Positions 1-9,043 of a stretch of 64,000 nt of DNA are shown here, piece by piece. The stretch's first letter is position 1, and the number at the start of each line of letters is the position of its first letter. A program made the position numbers and the translations under genes. The notes under the pieces are model-generated. The model worked only from the letters and a program-made list of their open reading frames with translations, was not told the origin of the DNA and did not search any database. Source of the DNA: Planctomycetota bacterium (GTDB lineage: Bacteria; Planctomycetota; Phycisphaerae; UBA1845; PWPN01); assembly GCA_029550525.1 (NCBI GenBank), contig JAKPHF010000004.1:83573-147572 (forward strand), given 5' to 3'.

Positions 1-472
1 GCAGAAGGCAGATCAGCTCGATGATGCCGAACTTGAGCCCGGCCGCATCGCTGCCCGTGATCGTGATGGTGACACTCCCGTCATCCGTTCGCGAGTCGAT
101 CCGGAATGCCTCGGGACTGGCCGCGACCTCTCCGTGCCAGTCAGGACCCGACGCCGCAACAGTCTCAGAAGCGACCTTCAACTCAATTTCGCAGGTCGCC
201 GATCCGGCGCCGGGCACGGCCGACGATCGGCTGGAGAACTCGAACACCACCTTCTGGAAGTCCTCGACGGCGCGGCTAACGAAACGTGGTGCATCGGCGG
301 GGATGAGGATGCGAGCGTCGCGTACCGAAACGCTGTTCGCAGCGGAATCGGCTCGCGCCCCCGCCGTGCCGACCAGCAACGCGCTGACGACGGCCACCAC
401 CATCCGGCGCGGCCGGAGACAACGACCGCGTTCAGACGTGTGTAGTACCGCGAGAAATCGGTTACCATTCAT
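1..472 (-). CDS. Secreted protein, N-terminal part only (GH67-N/DUF4838-like start)
   Basis: The reading frame leaves the window at base 1, so only about 157 N-terminal residues are visible. It starts with a basic stretch (RCLRPRR) followed by a hydrophobic run (MVVAVVSALLVGTAGARA) ending in an Ala-x-Ala type signal-peptidase site. The mature start (SVRDARILIPADAPRF) then a helix and alternating strands resembles the small N-terminal domain that precedes alpha-glucuronidase-like and DUF4838 catalytic domains. Family assignment is inference from this short piece. The ATG at 472 is preferred because an internal ATG at 403 would drop the basic n-region; the cost is a spacer of only 27 bases to the divergent gene at 500. 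A divergent pair of secreted glycan proteins is a sensible context. Confidence 0.6.
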   Translation of the reverse strand, partial: MNGNRFLAVLHTSERGRCLRPRRMVVAVVSALLVGTAGARADSAANSVSVRDARILIPADAPRFVSRAVEDFQKVVFEFSSRSSAVPGAGSATCEIELKVASETVAASGPDWHGEVAASPEAFRIDSRTDDGSVTITITGSDAAGLKFGIIELICLL

Positions 473-499
473 GCTCGATCCGCTTTCCAGGAGGAAGTC

Positions 500-3400
500 G
501 TGTTTGTGACTCTGTTCGCCCTGTTGTTTGCGGCCGGCCAGTGTGCCGGAATCGAAAGTCCGAGCTCTGCGCCCGCCATGAAGCAACGGTCCTATTCGAC
601 CGGGGTGCCCATTGTACAAGGCGGCGTCGGCTGCACCATCATTCGGCCAGCCGACCGCGGGCCTTGGCATGACCTGGCCGACTCGATCGCGCGTGAACTG
701 CGCCGGCTGGGGGCTCGCGAGGTGCGCGTCCTAAACGATACGGACGTGATCCCCAACCGTCTGGACCCGCTCCCGCCGGCACTGGCCGACCAGCCTCTGA
801 TCCTCCTGGGGGACCTCGAGTCGAACCGGGCGTTCTTCCCGTTCTATGCCAACTATTACACATATTGCGACGCGGACTACCCCGGTCAGGACGGCTACGT
901 GGTACAGACGGTCGTGCGACCGTTCGGCAACAAGACCAACTGCCTGATCGTGGGTGCATCCTCAATCGACGGAGCTCGCGCCGGCGTCGAACGGTTGATT
1001 CAGCGTCTGGCCGCGCTACCGCCGGGCGAGAATGTTGAATTGCCGTACTGCCAGGACGTGAAACTCGGCGCACGGCTGGAGGCTATCATTGAGCCGATCG
1101 TTGCGTCCGCCTTGGAGCAGGATGGGGGGCCGCCGCCCATCGGCAGCGATGGTTCGAGTACGCGGGCCTCCGGGCCTGCCGGTCTGCCCGCCGACGCGAT
1201 CGAGTATGGCACCGCCCGCGACCGCTTCACCAGCTACGCCCACCTCTACTTCTACACCGGTCGCGACGATCTCGCGCAGCGAGCGCGCGACTGGGGCGTG
1301 TACCTGGCCCATCGCGGCGAGCCCGGCGAAAAAGGCATCCGTATCGCCGACTACACCATGGAAAACCTCGCCGCGGCCTGGCGACGGGTGAGCCCGGCCC
1401 CGGTGTTCAAGCCGCAGCAACGGCAACTAATCGACACCCGCATGTATGAGACGATCGAGAAGAACGCGACCGCCTGGTGGCGACAGAAGGGCGCCATTCC
1501 TGAGATTGGAGGCAGACATCACACCACCGGAATGCTCGCGTGGTGGACGCTGATCCGCTGCATGCTGGAGCTCAGCGAACCCAACGACGCCGCACGCACG
1601 CAGTTGCAGGAGTGGCGGACCGAAGCCGAAGGCTACCTCGATGGACTGCTGCGGCATTACTGGGACGACTTGGACGACTACCAATCGGCCGATTCCGCCC
1701 AGATCGCCGCCAGCTATGCGTTGCAAACCGGCAGACTCGAATGGTTTAACAATGGGTTAGCCCGGCGGGCGGCTCAGAAACTACTCGCCCTGACGGACAA
1801 CCGGGGCTGGTACGTCGGTGTGCAAGGCTATGGTGAAGCCATTCCCGGGTGGGAACGATTCACGCTCAACGGCGGTCTGCTGCTCGGGGCGTGCGCGTTT
1901 GTATATGATGACAACAGCTATGATTGGCTCCTCCAACGATTCCCCACCTTGTCCTCTTCATGGGGAGCATTACAGCCCTGGGGCTTGCACCAGTACGCGA
2001 CGAACAAGACCAAAGGCGCCGCCGCACCCGCATGGCTGACCGGCATGCAGGTTCTGCGGCTCACCCCCTACCGCTTCGACCTCCTGACAAAGGGCACGTT
2101 CCTCAATAGCCCGCTCATGGACGGATTCGCCGTGGCCGGCCTGCGGGTACCGTCCATCGATTCAGAGCGCGCCTTCGACAAGGTCATCTTCCGATCGAGC
2201 AGCCAACCCGACGGCGCGTTCCTGCTCCTGCAGGGCATGTCCGGCATCGCCCTGAGCACCATCGACATGAACTCGATCATCCGCTACACGGACCAGGGCC
2301 GGATCTGGCTCATCCACAACACGGGGCGTATGTCGTTGTTCTTCAAGAACGCGGTCTACGTCAGCAACGGATTGAACGATGAACCCGTGCCGGCCGCGTG
2401 CGAACTCCTGGCCCAGGCGGAAAGCGACACCGTCAGCATGGCCTCGAGCCGGCTGGCAGACTACCGCGGCACGGACTGGACACGCAACGTGCTGTTCTGC
2501 GGCGAGCGGTTCACTGTCGTCATCGACCAGGTCGAGGTTCGCAAGCCCGGTTCCTACGTCGTGAGCTGCGCCTGGCGCACGCCCGGATGGGCAGAACTCG
2601 AAGCTGACCGGTGGACGGCCCGCCAGGACGACGTGACCTTCCACGTCGTGCCGGGCGAGCTGACCGGCATGACCAGCGAACGCTTCACCAGCGGCGACGG
2701 TGCCACTCGGCCGACCGTCCTGCGCCAGAACCGCCATATCGACGCCAGGCCGGGCGACAGCGTGGTTCTTGAAAACCTCTTGTACACCGCCTCGCCGCGT
2801 CGCGAGCAGGTATGCGACGTCCGCCGTGTGGCCCCGGGCGCACTGGCAATTCGCGTCGCGACGCCGGCCGAGGAGCAGTATTTCCTGGCTTTCGCTCATT
2901 CGAATGGACTTGATCTGCCGGGCATCGGTTCTGACGCCCGGGCCGGTCTCATCGCACCGGACGGCATCACGCTTTCGGACGCGACGTACATCACCATTGG
3001 CGATCACCGCGAGCGTCGCGAAGATCGCGGTTCGCTGCACGTGAAGCTCGACGCTGCCACGCAATCGGACGTGATCAGCCTCGTTCGCGAGTTGTTCGCG
3101 AGCAGTGACCGTTCGGAAACCGCCACGCTCGCGACCACGCCGCCCGCCGACAACCATGGAACAAGCTTGGCAACGCTCTGGGCCAACGACGGCCCGGCCA
3201 CGCGAGGCAAGCTGGTGGACGGCATCGAAATCACGTCGGCCCCGAACCTGCACGGTCTCTCGCTGTTGACCACCGACTGGATGCTTCCGACGCTCGTGGC
3301 CGAGCCCAAGCTTTCGCCGCAAGGCGGCAGCGGACTGACGTTCGAGACGCCCAAACACATTGGCGGCCGTGACGCTGGTCGGACAACGCTCGAACCGCTG

Positions 3401-4843
3401 CTGGATCCGCTGGCGGGCAGCGAATTCACCATCACGCTTCCCCGCTCGCTGACCGTCAGTGAGATCGAATTGACCGGCCGCACGGCAGGGTCTATCACCA
3501 CACCCATGCCACCCGCCCGGCTCGACGTCGAGTTGACGTTCGACGCGCCCGGCACGCCCGAGCGAACACGAAAACTCACGCTCGACCGCGAGACGCACTA
3601 TCACAACCTCTACAAAGGACATGCGTATGCCTTCGAAACCTACCGGGCCCGGGATCTGAACGAACCGGCGTCGTCGATTCGCGTGCGCGTACTCGGCGGG
3701 CCGGACGCGAGCATGCCGCTGAACGACGTGCGCGTCCGCGCGACGGACGACGGCTTCCAGCCGGTGCAGGTACGGGCCATGGACCTCGACGGTGACGGCC
3801 ACGATGAACTGCTGTGCTGGGCGAAACATGGCGAGTTCGCTCTGCTCGATGCCACGGGACGCCAGCGTTGGCGCCGCGACTTCGCCACGGACATCCTGGC
3901 CGTCGATGCCTGGGACATCGATGCCTCGAGCGATAACCCGGCGACACGGACACGTGAGATCTTCGTCAGTCTTCAGGACTGGCGGGTGATCGTGCTCAAC
4001 CTCGATGGCTCCGTGCGCTGGCAGGTCAACTGGGGCGACATGAAGCGAAAGACCGACGGCAAGTTCTATTCCGACGGCAGTCTGGTCTACGGCATGGTGG
4101 CCTGGCAGCCGGACGACGCAGCGGAGAAGGAAGTTCTGCTGACATCCTACTATTTCGCGGCCACGCTCGATCCGCGCGGCAACCTCCGCGAGTGCTTCCG
4201 ACGTTCCGGTCATCACACACAGATTCGTGAAGTGCCGCCAGGGCTGCCCGGTGCCGGCGGTTTGGTGACGCGCAGCGACATCCCCTGGACCGGCCCCGTT
4301 CCGCTGGAGTGGCTCGACCCGCGAACGGGCAAGGTCGTCACATCGGTGAACGTGCCGAACGGTCCGGCCGTCCTCGTGGAGGTGGATGACTTCGACGGCG
4401 ACGGTCAGGCCGAGGCCATTGTCGCCACCGAACAAGGTATCGGCCTGTATTCGGCCAACGCCCCGCAGCGTCGATGGGAGCAACTCGCCGAGGCCGCCCT
4501 GACCGGCGCCGCCGTCGTCCCCGGCTCGATGCAGCAGCCGATCCGATTCGCGTACGGCCGGCAAGACGGGTACTGCTTCGCCTTGGGCATTGATGGTCGC
4601 GTGCTCGCCCAAAAGCTCTTCGACGAGCCGATCCGAAGCCTCGCCGCTCTGATGGCGCAGGACGGCACTCCCTTGGCCGTCGTCGCCACCGGCACCGCGC
4701 TGCGGTGCGTCCGGCTGACCGACCTGACCGAGGTCCATCGACTGCCGGGGCAGTTCCAGTTGGTCACGGCCGCGCGGACGGGCAGCGGGCGCATCGTGGT
4801 CGCGGTCCGGTGTTCGGGCGAGGTCGTCGCGCTGGGGCTGTAA
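500..4843 (+). CDS. Large secreted multidomain protein: GH67-N-like, alpha/alpha toroid, beta-sandwich, FG-GAP propeller
   Basis: This 1447-residue protein starts at GTG 500, five bases after AGGAGG at 489-494. A signal-like segment covers about residues 1-17. Residues 33-175 resemble the small alpha/beta domain in front of GH67/DUF4838 enzymes. Residues 230-460 are helical and Trp/Tyr-rich (AWWRQKG, HYWDDLDDY), as in an alpha/alpha toroid. Residues about 510-830 are beta-rich, with the shape of a heparinase II/III or lyase beta-sandwich. Two FG-GAP/VCBS-type calcium motifs occur near residues 1092 (DLDGDGHDE) and 1293 (DFDGDGQAE), inside a propeller-like C-terminus with PQQ-like strands. Together this suggests an exported polysaccharide lyase or uronyl hydrolase-like protein. 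The enzymatic activity is not proven by any single motif I can see, and the substrate is unknown. Confidence 0.8.
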   Translation: MFVTLFALLFAAGQCAGIESPSSAPAMKQRSYSTGVPIVQGGVGCTIIRPADRGPWHDLADSIARELRRLGAREVRVLNDTDVIPNRLDPLPPALADQPLILLGDLESNRAFFPFYANYYTYCDADYPGQDGYVVQTVVRPFGNKTNCLIVGASSIDGARAGVERLIQRLAALPPGENVELPYCQDVKLGARLEAIIEPIVASALEQDGGPPPIGSDGSSTRASGPAGLPADAIEYGTARDRFTSYAHLYFYTGRDDLAQRARDWGVYLAHRGEPGEKGIRIADYTMENLAAAWRRVSPAPVFKPQQRQLIDTRMYETIEKNATAWWRQKGAIPEIGGRHHTTGMLAWWTLIRCMLELSEPNDAARTQLQEWRTEAEGYLDGLLRHYWDDLDDYQSADSAQIAASYALQTGRLEWFNNGLARRAAQKLLALTDNRGWYVGVQGYGEAIPGWERFTLNGGLLLGACAFVYDDNSYDWLLQRFPTLSSSWGALQPWGLHQYATNKTKGAAAPAWLTGMQVLRLTPYRFDLLTKGTFLNSPLMDGFAVAGLRVPSIDSERAFDKVIFRSSSQPDGAFLLLQGMSGIALSTIDMNSIIRYTDQGRIWLIHNTGRMSLFFKNAVYVSNGLNDEPVPAACELLAQAESDTVSMASSRLADYRGTDWTRNVLFCGERFTVVIDQVEVRKPGSYVVSCAWRTPGWAELEADRWTARQDDVTFHVVPGELTGMTSERFTSGDGATRPTVLRQNRHIDARPGDSVVLENLLYTASPRREQVCDVRRVAPGALAIRVATPAEEQYFLAFAHSNGLDLPGIGSDARAGLIAPDGITLSDATYITIGDHRERREDRGSLHVKLDAATQSDVISLVRELFASSDRSETATLATTPPADNHGTSLATLWANDGPATRGKLVDGIEITSAPNLHGLSLLTTDWMLPTLVAEPKLSPQGGSGLTFETPKHIGGRDAGRTTLEPLLDPLAGSEFTITLPRSLTVSEIELTGRTAGSITTPMPPARLDVELTFDAPGTPERTRKLTLDRETHYHNLYKGHAYAFETYRARDLNEPASSIRVRVLGGPDASMPLNDVRVRATDDGFQPVQVRAMDLDGDGHDELLCWAKHGEFALLDATGRQRWRRDFATDILAVDAWDIDASSDNPATRTREIFVSLQDWRVIVLNLDGSVRWQVNWGDMKRKTDGKFYSDGSLVYGMVAWQPDDAAEKEVLLTSYYFAATLDPRGNLRECFRRSGHHTQIREVPPGLPGAGGLVTRSDIPWTGPVPLEWLDPRTGKVVTSVNVPNGPAVLVEVDDFDGDGQAEAIVATEQGIGLYSANAPQRRWEQLAEAALTGAAVVPGSMQQPIRFAYGRQDGYCFALGIDGRVLAQKLFDEPIRSLAALMAQDGTPLAVVATGTALRCVRLTDLTEVHRLPGQFQLVTAARTGSGRIVVAVRCSGEVVALGL

Positions 4844-4885
4844 CCCCACCTTGCCCGCCGCCGCCGGGGCGGGTAACCTCAGTGG

Positions 4886-5425
4886 ATGATGAATGATTCC
4901 GCATCCACGCAAACCCTCTTGGACGCGTCGAAGATCCAGGCGACGCTGGAGCAGTTGGCCCGCGAGATCGCGGCCGACTTGCCCCCCGACACCCCCACGG
5001 CGGTCATCGGCATCCGCCGTCGCGGCGAGGTGCTCGCCGAACGGCTCATCGGAATGCTCCGCGACATGGGCCTGGAGGGAATCCGGCACGGCTCGCTGGA
5101 CATCACGTTGTACCGCGACGACCTGGCCGAGCTCGGCCCGCAGGCCATCGTACGCCGCACAGAGATCGACTTCGATATCAGCGGCATGTACGTGATCCTG
5201 GTCGATGACGTCCTCTACACCGGGCGCAGCGCCCGGGCGGCCATGGACGCACTGATCGACCTCGGCCGGCCCAAGGCCATTCGTCTGGCCGTGCTCATCG
5301 AGCGGCCCGGCCGCGAACTGCCCATCCAGGCCGATTACATTGGCCTTCGCGTGCCCCAGCAGGACGTTCAGGTGACCGTCCTGTTGCAGGAATCGGACCA
5401 GGTGGAAGAGGTGCGGGTCGGATGA
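4886..5425 (+). CDS. pyrR: Bifunctional PyrR: pyr regulator / uracil phosphoribosyltransferase
   Basis: The 179-residue protein has the normal PyrR length. Its PRPP-binding loop is clear ([14 protein letters not shown], about residues 105-118), as is the early [14 protein letters not shown] segment of type I phosphoribosyltransferases. In the family it binds pyr mRNA with UMP and may make UMP from uracil and PRPP. The start ATG-ATG-AAT is ambiguous by one codon and has no strong Shine-Dalgarno. The stop overlaps the pyrB start (ATGA at 5422-5425), so the two genes are translationally coupled. The 42-base gap from the upstream gene holds a CCCGCC/GGCGGG hairpin without a T-run. I did not see a convincing PyrR-binding leader. 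Confidence 0.93.
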   Translation: MMNDSASTQTLLDASKIQATLEQLAREIAADLPPDTPTAVIGIRRRGEVLAERLIGMLRDMGLEGIRHGSLDITLYRDDLAELGPQAIVRRTEIDFDISGMYVILVDDVLYTGRSARAAMDALIDLGRPKAIRLAVLIERPGRELPIQADYIGLRVPQQDVQVTVLLQESDQVEEVRVG

Positions 5426-6432
5426 GCACAGACATGACCGATACGCAAGCCGCCACGCCCAACCCCGCCGCGACCGCGGCCACGCCCGGCTCCGGCGGAT
5501 TCGTCTGGAAGCGCAAGCATCTGCTCGGGCTGGAAGACCTGTCGGCCGAGGAGATCATGCACATTCTCCGGACGGCCGAGAGCTTCCAGGAGGTCTCGAC
5601 CCGCAGCGTCAAGAAGGTGCCCGCCCTCCGTGGTCGAGTGGTGGTCAACCTGTTCTTCGAAGACTCGACCCGCACGCGGATGAGCTTCACACTGGCCGCC
5701 CAGCGACTCAGCGCCGACGTGCTGGACTTCTCGCCCAAAGGATCGTCAGTGTCCAAGGGCGAATCGCTGCGCGACACCGTGCGCAACATCGAAGCCATGG
5801 GCGTGGACACGTTCGTCATACGCCACTCCGCCGCCGGCGCCCCCCACCACATCACGCGCTGCACCAACTGCCACGTGATCAACGCCGGCGACGGCCAGCA
5901 CGAACACCCCACGCAAGGCCTGATCGACATCTTCACCATCCGTGAGCGCAAGGGCCGCATCGAGGGCTTGAACGTGGTCATCGTCGGCGATATCGCGCAC
6001 TCGCGCGTGGCGCGCTCGAATTTCTGGGGGCTCACACGGCTCGGCGCGAAGGTGACGTTCGTCGGGCCCACCACGCTCGTGCCGCGGGCGTTCGAGCAGT
6101 TCGGCGCCAAAGTCAGCCACGATCTGGATGCCGCCCTCAAGGAAGCCGACGTGGTCAACATGCTCCGCATTCAGCATGAGCGAATGACCAGTCAGGTCTT
6201 CCCCAGCATCGAGGAATATGTCCGACTCTTCGGCCTGACGCGCGAGCGCATGAAAAAGGCTAAGCCCGACCTGCTGGTCATGCATCCCGGCCCCATCAAC
6301 CGCGGCGTCGAACTGGCCAGCGACGTGGCCGACGGCCCGCAGAGCAGCATCCTTCGCCAGGTCTCCAACGGCCTGGCCATCCGCATGGCCGTCCTGTTCC
6401 TGTTGAATCAGGTCGGGAATGGCGAGGGGTGA
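5422..6432 (+). CDS. pyrB: Aspartate carbamoyltransferase catalytic subunit
   Basis: This 336-residue enzyme joins carbamoyl phosphate and aspartate in the committed step of de novo pyrimidine synthesis. The carbamoyl-phosphate loop is [12 protein letters not shown] near residue 77 (the family usually has P where D stands here). [10 protein letters not shown] lies near residue 161 and [11 protein letters not shown] near residue 287. An extra roughly 25-residue Ala/Thr/Pro-rich stretch precedes the conserved part. Its ATG overlaps the pyrR stop by four bases, so PyrR and PyrB are one operon. No pyrC or regulatory pyrI gene follows. Instead, a heptamer array starts six bases after the stop. Confidence 0.96.
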   Translation: MSTDMTDTQAATPNPAATAATPGSGGFVWKRKHLLGLEDLSAEEIMHILRTAESFQEVSTRSVKKVPALRGRVVVNLFFEDSTRTRMSFTLAAQRLSADVLDFSPKGSSVSKGESLRDTVRNIEAMGVDTFVIRHSAAGAPHHITRCTNCHVINAGDGQHEHPTQGLIDIFTIRERKGRIEGLNVVIVGDIAHSRVARSNFWGLTRLGAKVTFVGPTTLVPRAFEQFGAKVSHDLDAALKEADVVNMLRIQHERMTSQVFPSIEEYVRLFGLTRERMKKAKPDLLVMHPGPINRGVELASDVADGPQSSILRQVSNGLAIRMAVLFLLNQVGNGEG

Positions 6433-6437
6433 AAAAG

Positions 6438-6480
6438 CAGGAGACAGAAGCCAGGAGACAGGAGACTGAAGAGAAGAGAG
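6438..6480. repeat. Heptamer array, left arm (AGGAGAC type)
   Basis: Degenerate 7-nt repeats (AGGAGAC, AGAAGCC, AGGAGAC, AGGAGAC) begin six bases after the pyrB stop. The same motif recurs in inverted orientation at 6913-6972, on the other side of a broken gene. Confidence 0.75.
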
Positions 6481-6532
6481 GAAGGGGAGCATAGACAGAC
6501 ACGGGACATGAGCGGGGGAGTCGGGAGGAGGA

Positions 6533-6918
6533 ATGCCGGAGAAGAAGGGCAACCCGCGAGAACCCGCGCGACGGTTCCAGGACTTGCTGGTCCGGTAAAA
6601 GGCACATCGTTTCGTACTGAATGTCTACCGTCTCACCCAGACGTCCCCGAGCCACGAGCTGTACGGGTTAGCCACGCAGTTGCGGCGGGCTGCCGTGTCC
6701 ACCGCGAGCAACATCGCCGAAGGCTTCAAGAAGAAGGGCGCCACGGACAAAGCCCGCTTCATGAACATCGCACAAGCTTCGTTGGAAGAGTCGCGGTATT
6801 ACCTGATCCTTGCCGCCGATCTGCCCTACGCCGACACGACCGGCCTGCAGACCTCGCAGATGAAATCAGCCGCATGCTGGACGCCTACACCCGCTCCATT
6901 CTTTCTCCCCGCTTCTGA
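6533..6918 (+). pseudogene. Four-helix-bundle (S23/bAvd-like, TIGR02436 type) protein, broken
   Basis: Read continuously, the frame from ATG 6533 gives the family pattern: RRFQDLLVR, stop, KAHRFVLNVYRLTQ, ELYGLATQLRRAAVSTASNIAEGF, then a helix with RFMNIAQASLEESRYYLILA. The stop is TAA at 6596-6598, where the family normally has W-Q-K; a C-to-T change of a CAA codon would explain it. Near 6855-6862 the frame shifts: the family-like ending DEISRMLDAYTRSIL is read in another frame and ends at 6918. With one nonsense and one frameshift it should not make a full product. Intact relatives are about 115-125 residues and form pentameric helical bundles (known for bAvd). The gene lies between inverted heptamer arrays. 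An intact short product from the internal ATG at 6680 is unlikely. Confidence 0.85.
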
Positions 6919-6972
6919 CTCCGCCTCCTGTCTCCTGTCTTCCGTCTCCTGTCTCCTCTTCCTGACTTCCTC
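6913..6972. repeat. Heptamer array, right inverted arm (TCCTGTC type)
   Basis: Repeats TCCTGTC, TCCTGTC, TTCCGTC, TCCTGTC, TCCTCTT follow at 7-nt spacing. They are the reverse complement of the array at 6438-6480. The array overlaps the last codons of the broken four-helix-bundle gene. Confidence 0.75.
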
Positions 6973-6988
6973 CCCCTCTTCTGCTACA
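6960..6988 (+). promoter_or_regulatory. Putative promoter for the methyltransferase, -35 inside the heptamer array
   Basis: CTGACT (6960-6965) and TACACT (6983-6988) are separated by 17 bases. Transcription would start about 5 bases before ATG 7000, giving a nearly leaderless mRNA. The -35 lies at the edge of the heptamer array. Confidence 0.4.
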
Positions 6989-6999
6989 CTCCTGTCGCT

Positions 7000-7812
7000 A
7001 TGCCTCGACATCGACGCAACCCCAACCAGAAGTACCACGACCGCATCGCCGGCCGATACGAGCAGATCTACGACAACGAGTATTGGCAGTGGCATGATGC
7101 GCTGACATGGGATCACATCAAGCGGTTCCTGCCGACCAACCTGGCCACGCCCGTGCTCGACCTGGGCTGCGGATCGGGCAAGTGGGGTCGCAAGCTGCTC
7201 AAGAGCGGCTACCACGTGACGTTCGTGGACCTCTCGGCCAAGATGGTGGACGAGGCTCGCAAGCAGGTCGCCGAGATCGGCGGCGAGTCCAAGGCCGAGT
7301 TCCTCCAGGCCGACCTGATGGAGTTGTCCGCCCTGCCCGCCGGCCACTTCGGATTCGCCGTGGCCCTGGGTGAGCCGATCGGCTCGACCGACGATCCGGC
7401 CAAGGCGCTGCGTGAGATCGCCCGTTGCCTCGCCCCTGGCGGCATCCTTCTGGCCAGTTTCGACAACCGGATCGCCTGCATCGACTACTATGTCGAGCGC
7501 GGCAAAGCCGACGAGTTGGAGGCCTTTCTCCGTACGGGCCGCACGCGCTGGCTCACCCGTGACGAGGCCGAGCGCTTCGAACTGCACACGTTCACGCCCG
7601 ACCAGCTCCGCAAGCTGTTCGCGGCCGCGGGTCTGGAGGTGCTCGACATGATCGGCAAGACCGTACTGCCCATGCGGCGGTTCCGGGACTACCTGGCGGA
7701 TCCCGAAGCCCGCCGTCGGTGGGCCCGGATCGAAAAGAGCTTGGCCGGCGATCCGGCCAACCTCGCCCGCTGCCCCCACCTCCAGGTGGCCGGCCGAAAG
7801 GCCCCCGCCTGA
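7000..7812 (+). CDS. Class I SAM-dependent methyltransferase
   Basis: This 270-residue protein has the SAM-binding motif I VLDLGCGSGKWG (about residues 51-62), motif II acidic residue in VTFVDLS, and the post-motif segment LAPGGILLASFDN. The C-terminal third (about residues 165-270) is basic and carries no recognised substrate domain. The target could be a small molecule or protein; it cannot be told from sequence. The gene has no Shine-Dalgarno and its candidate promoter predicts an almost leaderless transcript. It ends just before a half copy of the palindromic repeat family (7813-7830) and the rpsD leader. Confidence 0.85.
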   Translation: MPRHRRNPNQKYHDRIAGRYEQIYDNEYWQWHDALTWDHIKRFLPTNLATPVLDLGCGSGKWGRKLLKSGYHVTFVDLSAKMVDEARKQVAEIGGESKAEFLQADLMELSALPAGHFGFAVALGEPIGSTDDPAKALREIARCLAPGGILLASFDNRIACIDYYVERGKADELEAFLRTGRTRWLTRDEAERFELHTFTPDQLRKLFAAAGLEVLDMIGKTVLPMRRFRDYLADPEARRRWARIEKSLAGDPANLARCPHLQVAGRKAPA

Positions 7813-7980
7813 TGTCCCCGCCGACTCTTTCCGCATTGGAAGGTTGCGTCCAGCCGGTTCCTTCTCTATTGGACGTTCCGCCCCCTCGTCTTTCGTATCC
7901 GGGCGCCGATTCCTCCACCCCATTCCCGCTCTCGGAAGCCCTGCGTCCCAAGACCGCCCCCAAAGTTCCGACATCCGCTC

Positions 7981-8009
7981 TTGACCGGCGGCTCCAAACT
8001 GCTTAACCT
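7981..8009 (+). promoter_or_regulatory. Putative rpsD promoter
   Basis: TTGACC (7981-7986), a 17-base spacer and TAACCT (8004-8009). The -35 is good and the -10 is weak. It lies about 130 bases before the S4 start. Confidence 0.45.
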
Positions 8010-8035
8010 ACTTGGTTTCCGCTTGGGAGCGGCTG

Positions 8036-8066
8036 AGGAGACCCGGTCTGTCTGCAGACGACTCCT
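8036..8066 (+). promoter_or_regulatory. Nested hairpin in the rpsD leader, possible S4 autoregulation site
   Basis: The leader contains AGGAG ... CTCCT arms enclosing GTCTG-tctg-CAGAC. S4 is known to repress its own mRNA in other bacteria by binding structured leaders. That this hairpin does so here is inference. The 7813-8137 stretch otherwise holds only a half REP-like copy near 7813-7830 and the promoter. Confidence 0.3.
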
Positions 8067-8137
8067 TTCCCGGGCGATTTGGAATACGAGCGAAACACGA
8101 ACAAGCACAAGCACTTAGTGGGAGCCCGTTCAAACCT

Positions 8138-8746
8138 ATGGGTGGTTACATCGGACCGAAACTCAAGTTGACCCGCAGCGTCGGCGTCCCCATTGCCGAG
8201 ACTTCCAAGCACACGAATCCCCGCCGGACCAGCCGGCCCGGTATGCACGGTTTCCGCCCCGCGCGTCGAAGCCTGTACGGGCGTCAGCTCACCGAGAAGC
8301 AGAAGCTGGCCTACTACTACAACGTTCGCGACCGTCAGCTCCGGCGATACATGGCCAAGGCGACCAAGTCCAAGCGGCCGACCCCGGAAGCCCTGTCCGA
8401 GATGCTCGAGACCCGGTTGGACAACACGCTCCGCCGCCTGGGTTGGGCCCGCACCATCTGGCAGGCTCGCCAGTTGGTCAGCCACGGGCACATCCTGGTC
8501 AACGGCCGTCGCGTGGACATTCCGTCGTTCCAGGTCTCGGCCGGCGATGTCATCACCGTCAAGGAAAAGAGCAAGGAATTGGTCAAGCGGTGCATGGAGT
8601 CCGTCGAAGAGCGGCTCATCCCCGCCTGGCTGAGCAGTGATGACAACAAGCTCGAGGGCAAGGTCGAACGCATGCCGTTCCCCGAGGACGTCCGGCTGCC
8701 GTTCGACATCGAATACAGCTTGGTGATCGAATACTACACCCGGTAA
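8138..8746 (+). CDS. rpsD: 30S ribosomal protein S4
   Basis: This is the 202-residue small-subunit assembly protein. It has the conserved start MGGYIGPKLKLTRSVGVP and an S4 RNA-binding domain at about residues 88-150 (ETRLDNTLRRLG, ARQLVSHGHILVNGRRVDIPS). The zinc-binding cysteines of some S4 proteins are absent (C-minus form). The frame is open upstream to 8012, but conservation begins at ATG 8138, so that start is used; GGGAG lies rather far upstream (8120-8124). The gene stands alone, not in the usual rpsM-rpsK-rpsD-rpoA cluster. It has its own promoter candidate and a strong terminator. Confidence 0.96.
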   Translation: MGGYIGPKLKLTRSVGVPIAETSKHTNPRRTSRPGMHGFRPARRSLYGRQLTEKQKLAYYYNVRDRQLRRYMAKATKSKRPTPEALSEMLETRLDNTLRRLGWARTIWQARQLVSHGHILVNGRRVDIPSFQVSAGDVITVKEKSKELVKRCMESVEERLIPAWLSSDDNKLEGKVERMPFPEDVRLPFDIEYSLVIEYYTR

Positions 8747-8781
8747 TCGCGGCGTTTGCGTTGCCGCTGCCGCAGGTTTTC

Positions 8782-8829
8782 AAAACGGTCGTGCCAAAAG
8801 CCCCCGTCCAACCTGGCACGGCCGTTTTC
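8782..8829 (+). terminator. Intrinsic terminator after rpsD
   Basis: A 15-base stem (AAAACGGTCGTGCCA with TGGCACGGCCGTTTT, one G-T pair) encloses a 17-base loop. The descending arm ends in T residues. It sits 36 bases after the rpsD stop. Confidence 0.8.
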
Positions 8830-8886
8830 TTGCGCGCACGCTGTTGAACTGCGGAAGAAAGATGATGGCCCGGGACCTTCGGATCA

Positions 8887-9024
8887 GGGGCTGGGGACTG
8901 GGGGCTGGGAAAGACATGCGGGTTGAGATGTGACGCGCAAGCCCTAAGTGTACAGCCTCCTTGAACCACGAGGCCACTGCACAAGCTCATGAGCTGTGAG
9001 CCAGACGACTGGCTGACAGCTGAA
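8887..9024. repeat. Two heptamer arrays between rpsD and the DUF4175-like gene
   Basis: 8887-8912 holds GGGGCTG, GGGACTG, GGGGCTG. 8984-9024 holds GCTCATG, AGCTGTG, AGCC and GGCTGAC, AGCTG type units. The second array ends 20 bases from the 3' end of the convergent gene at 9044. Confidence 0.6.
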
Positions 9025-9043
9025 AACAGGCGTGTTCACACGC

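Noticed and set aside
4852..4872. Terminator between the large secreted protein and pyrR
   Set aside because: The CCCGCC/GGCGGG hairpin is not followed by a T-run.
2162..5089. A 975-residue open frame antisense to the large secreted protein and pyrR
   Set aside because: It spans two well-supported genes on the other strand and shows no family features.
8012..8137. N-terminal extension of ribosomal protein S4
   Set aside because: Conservation begins at ATG 8138; the preceding bases hold a promoter and hairpin.
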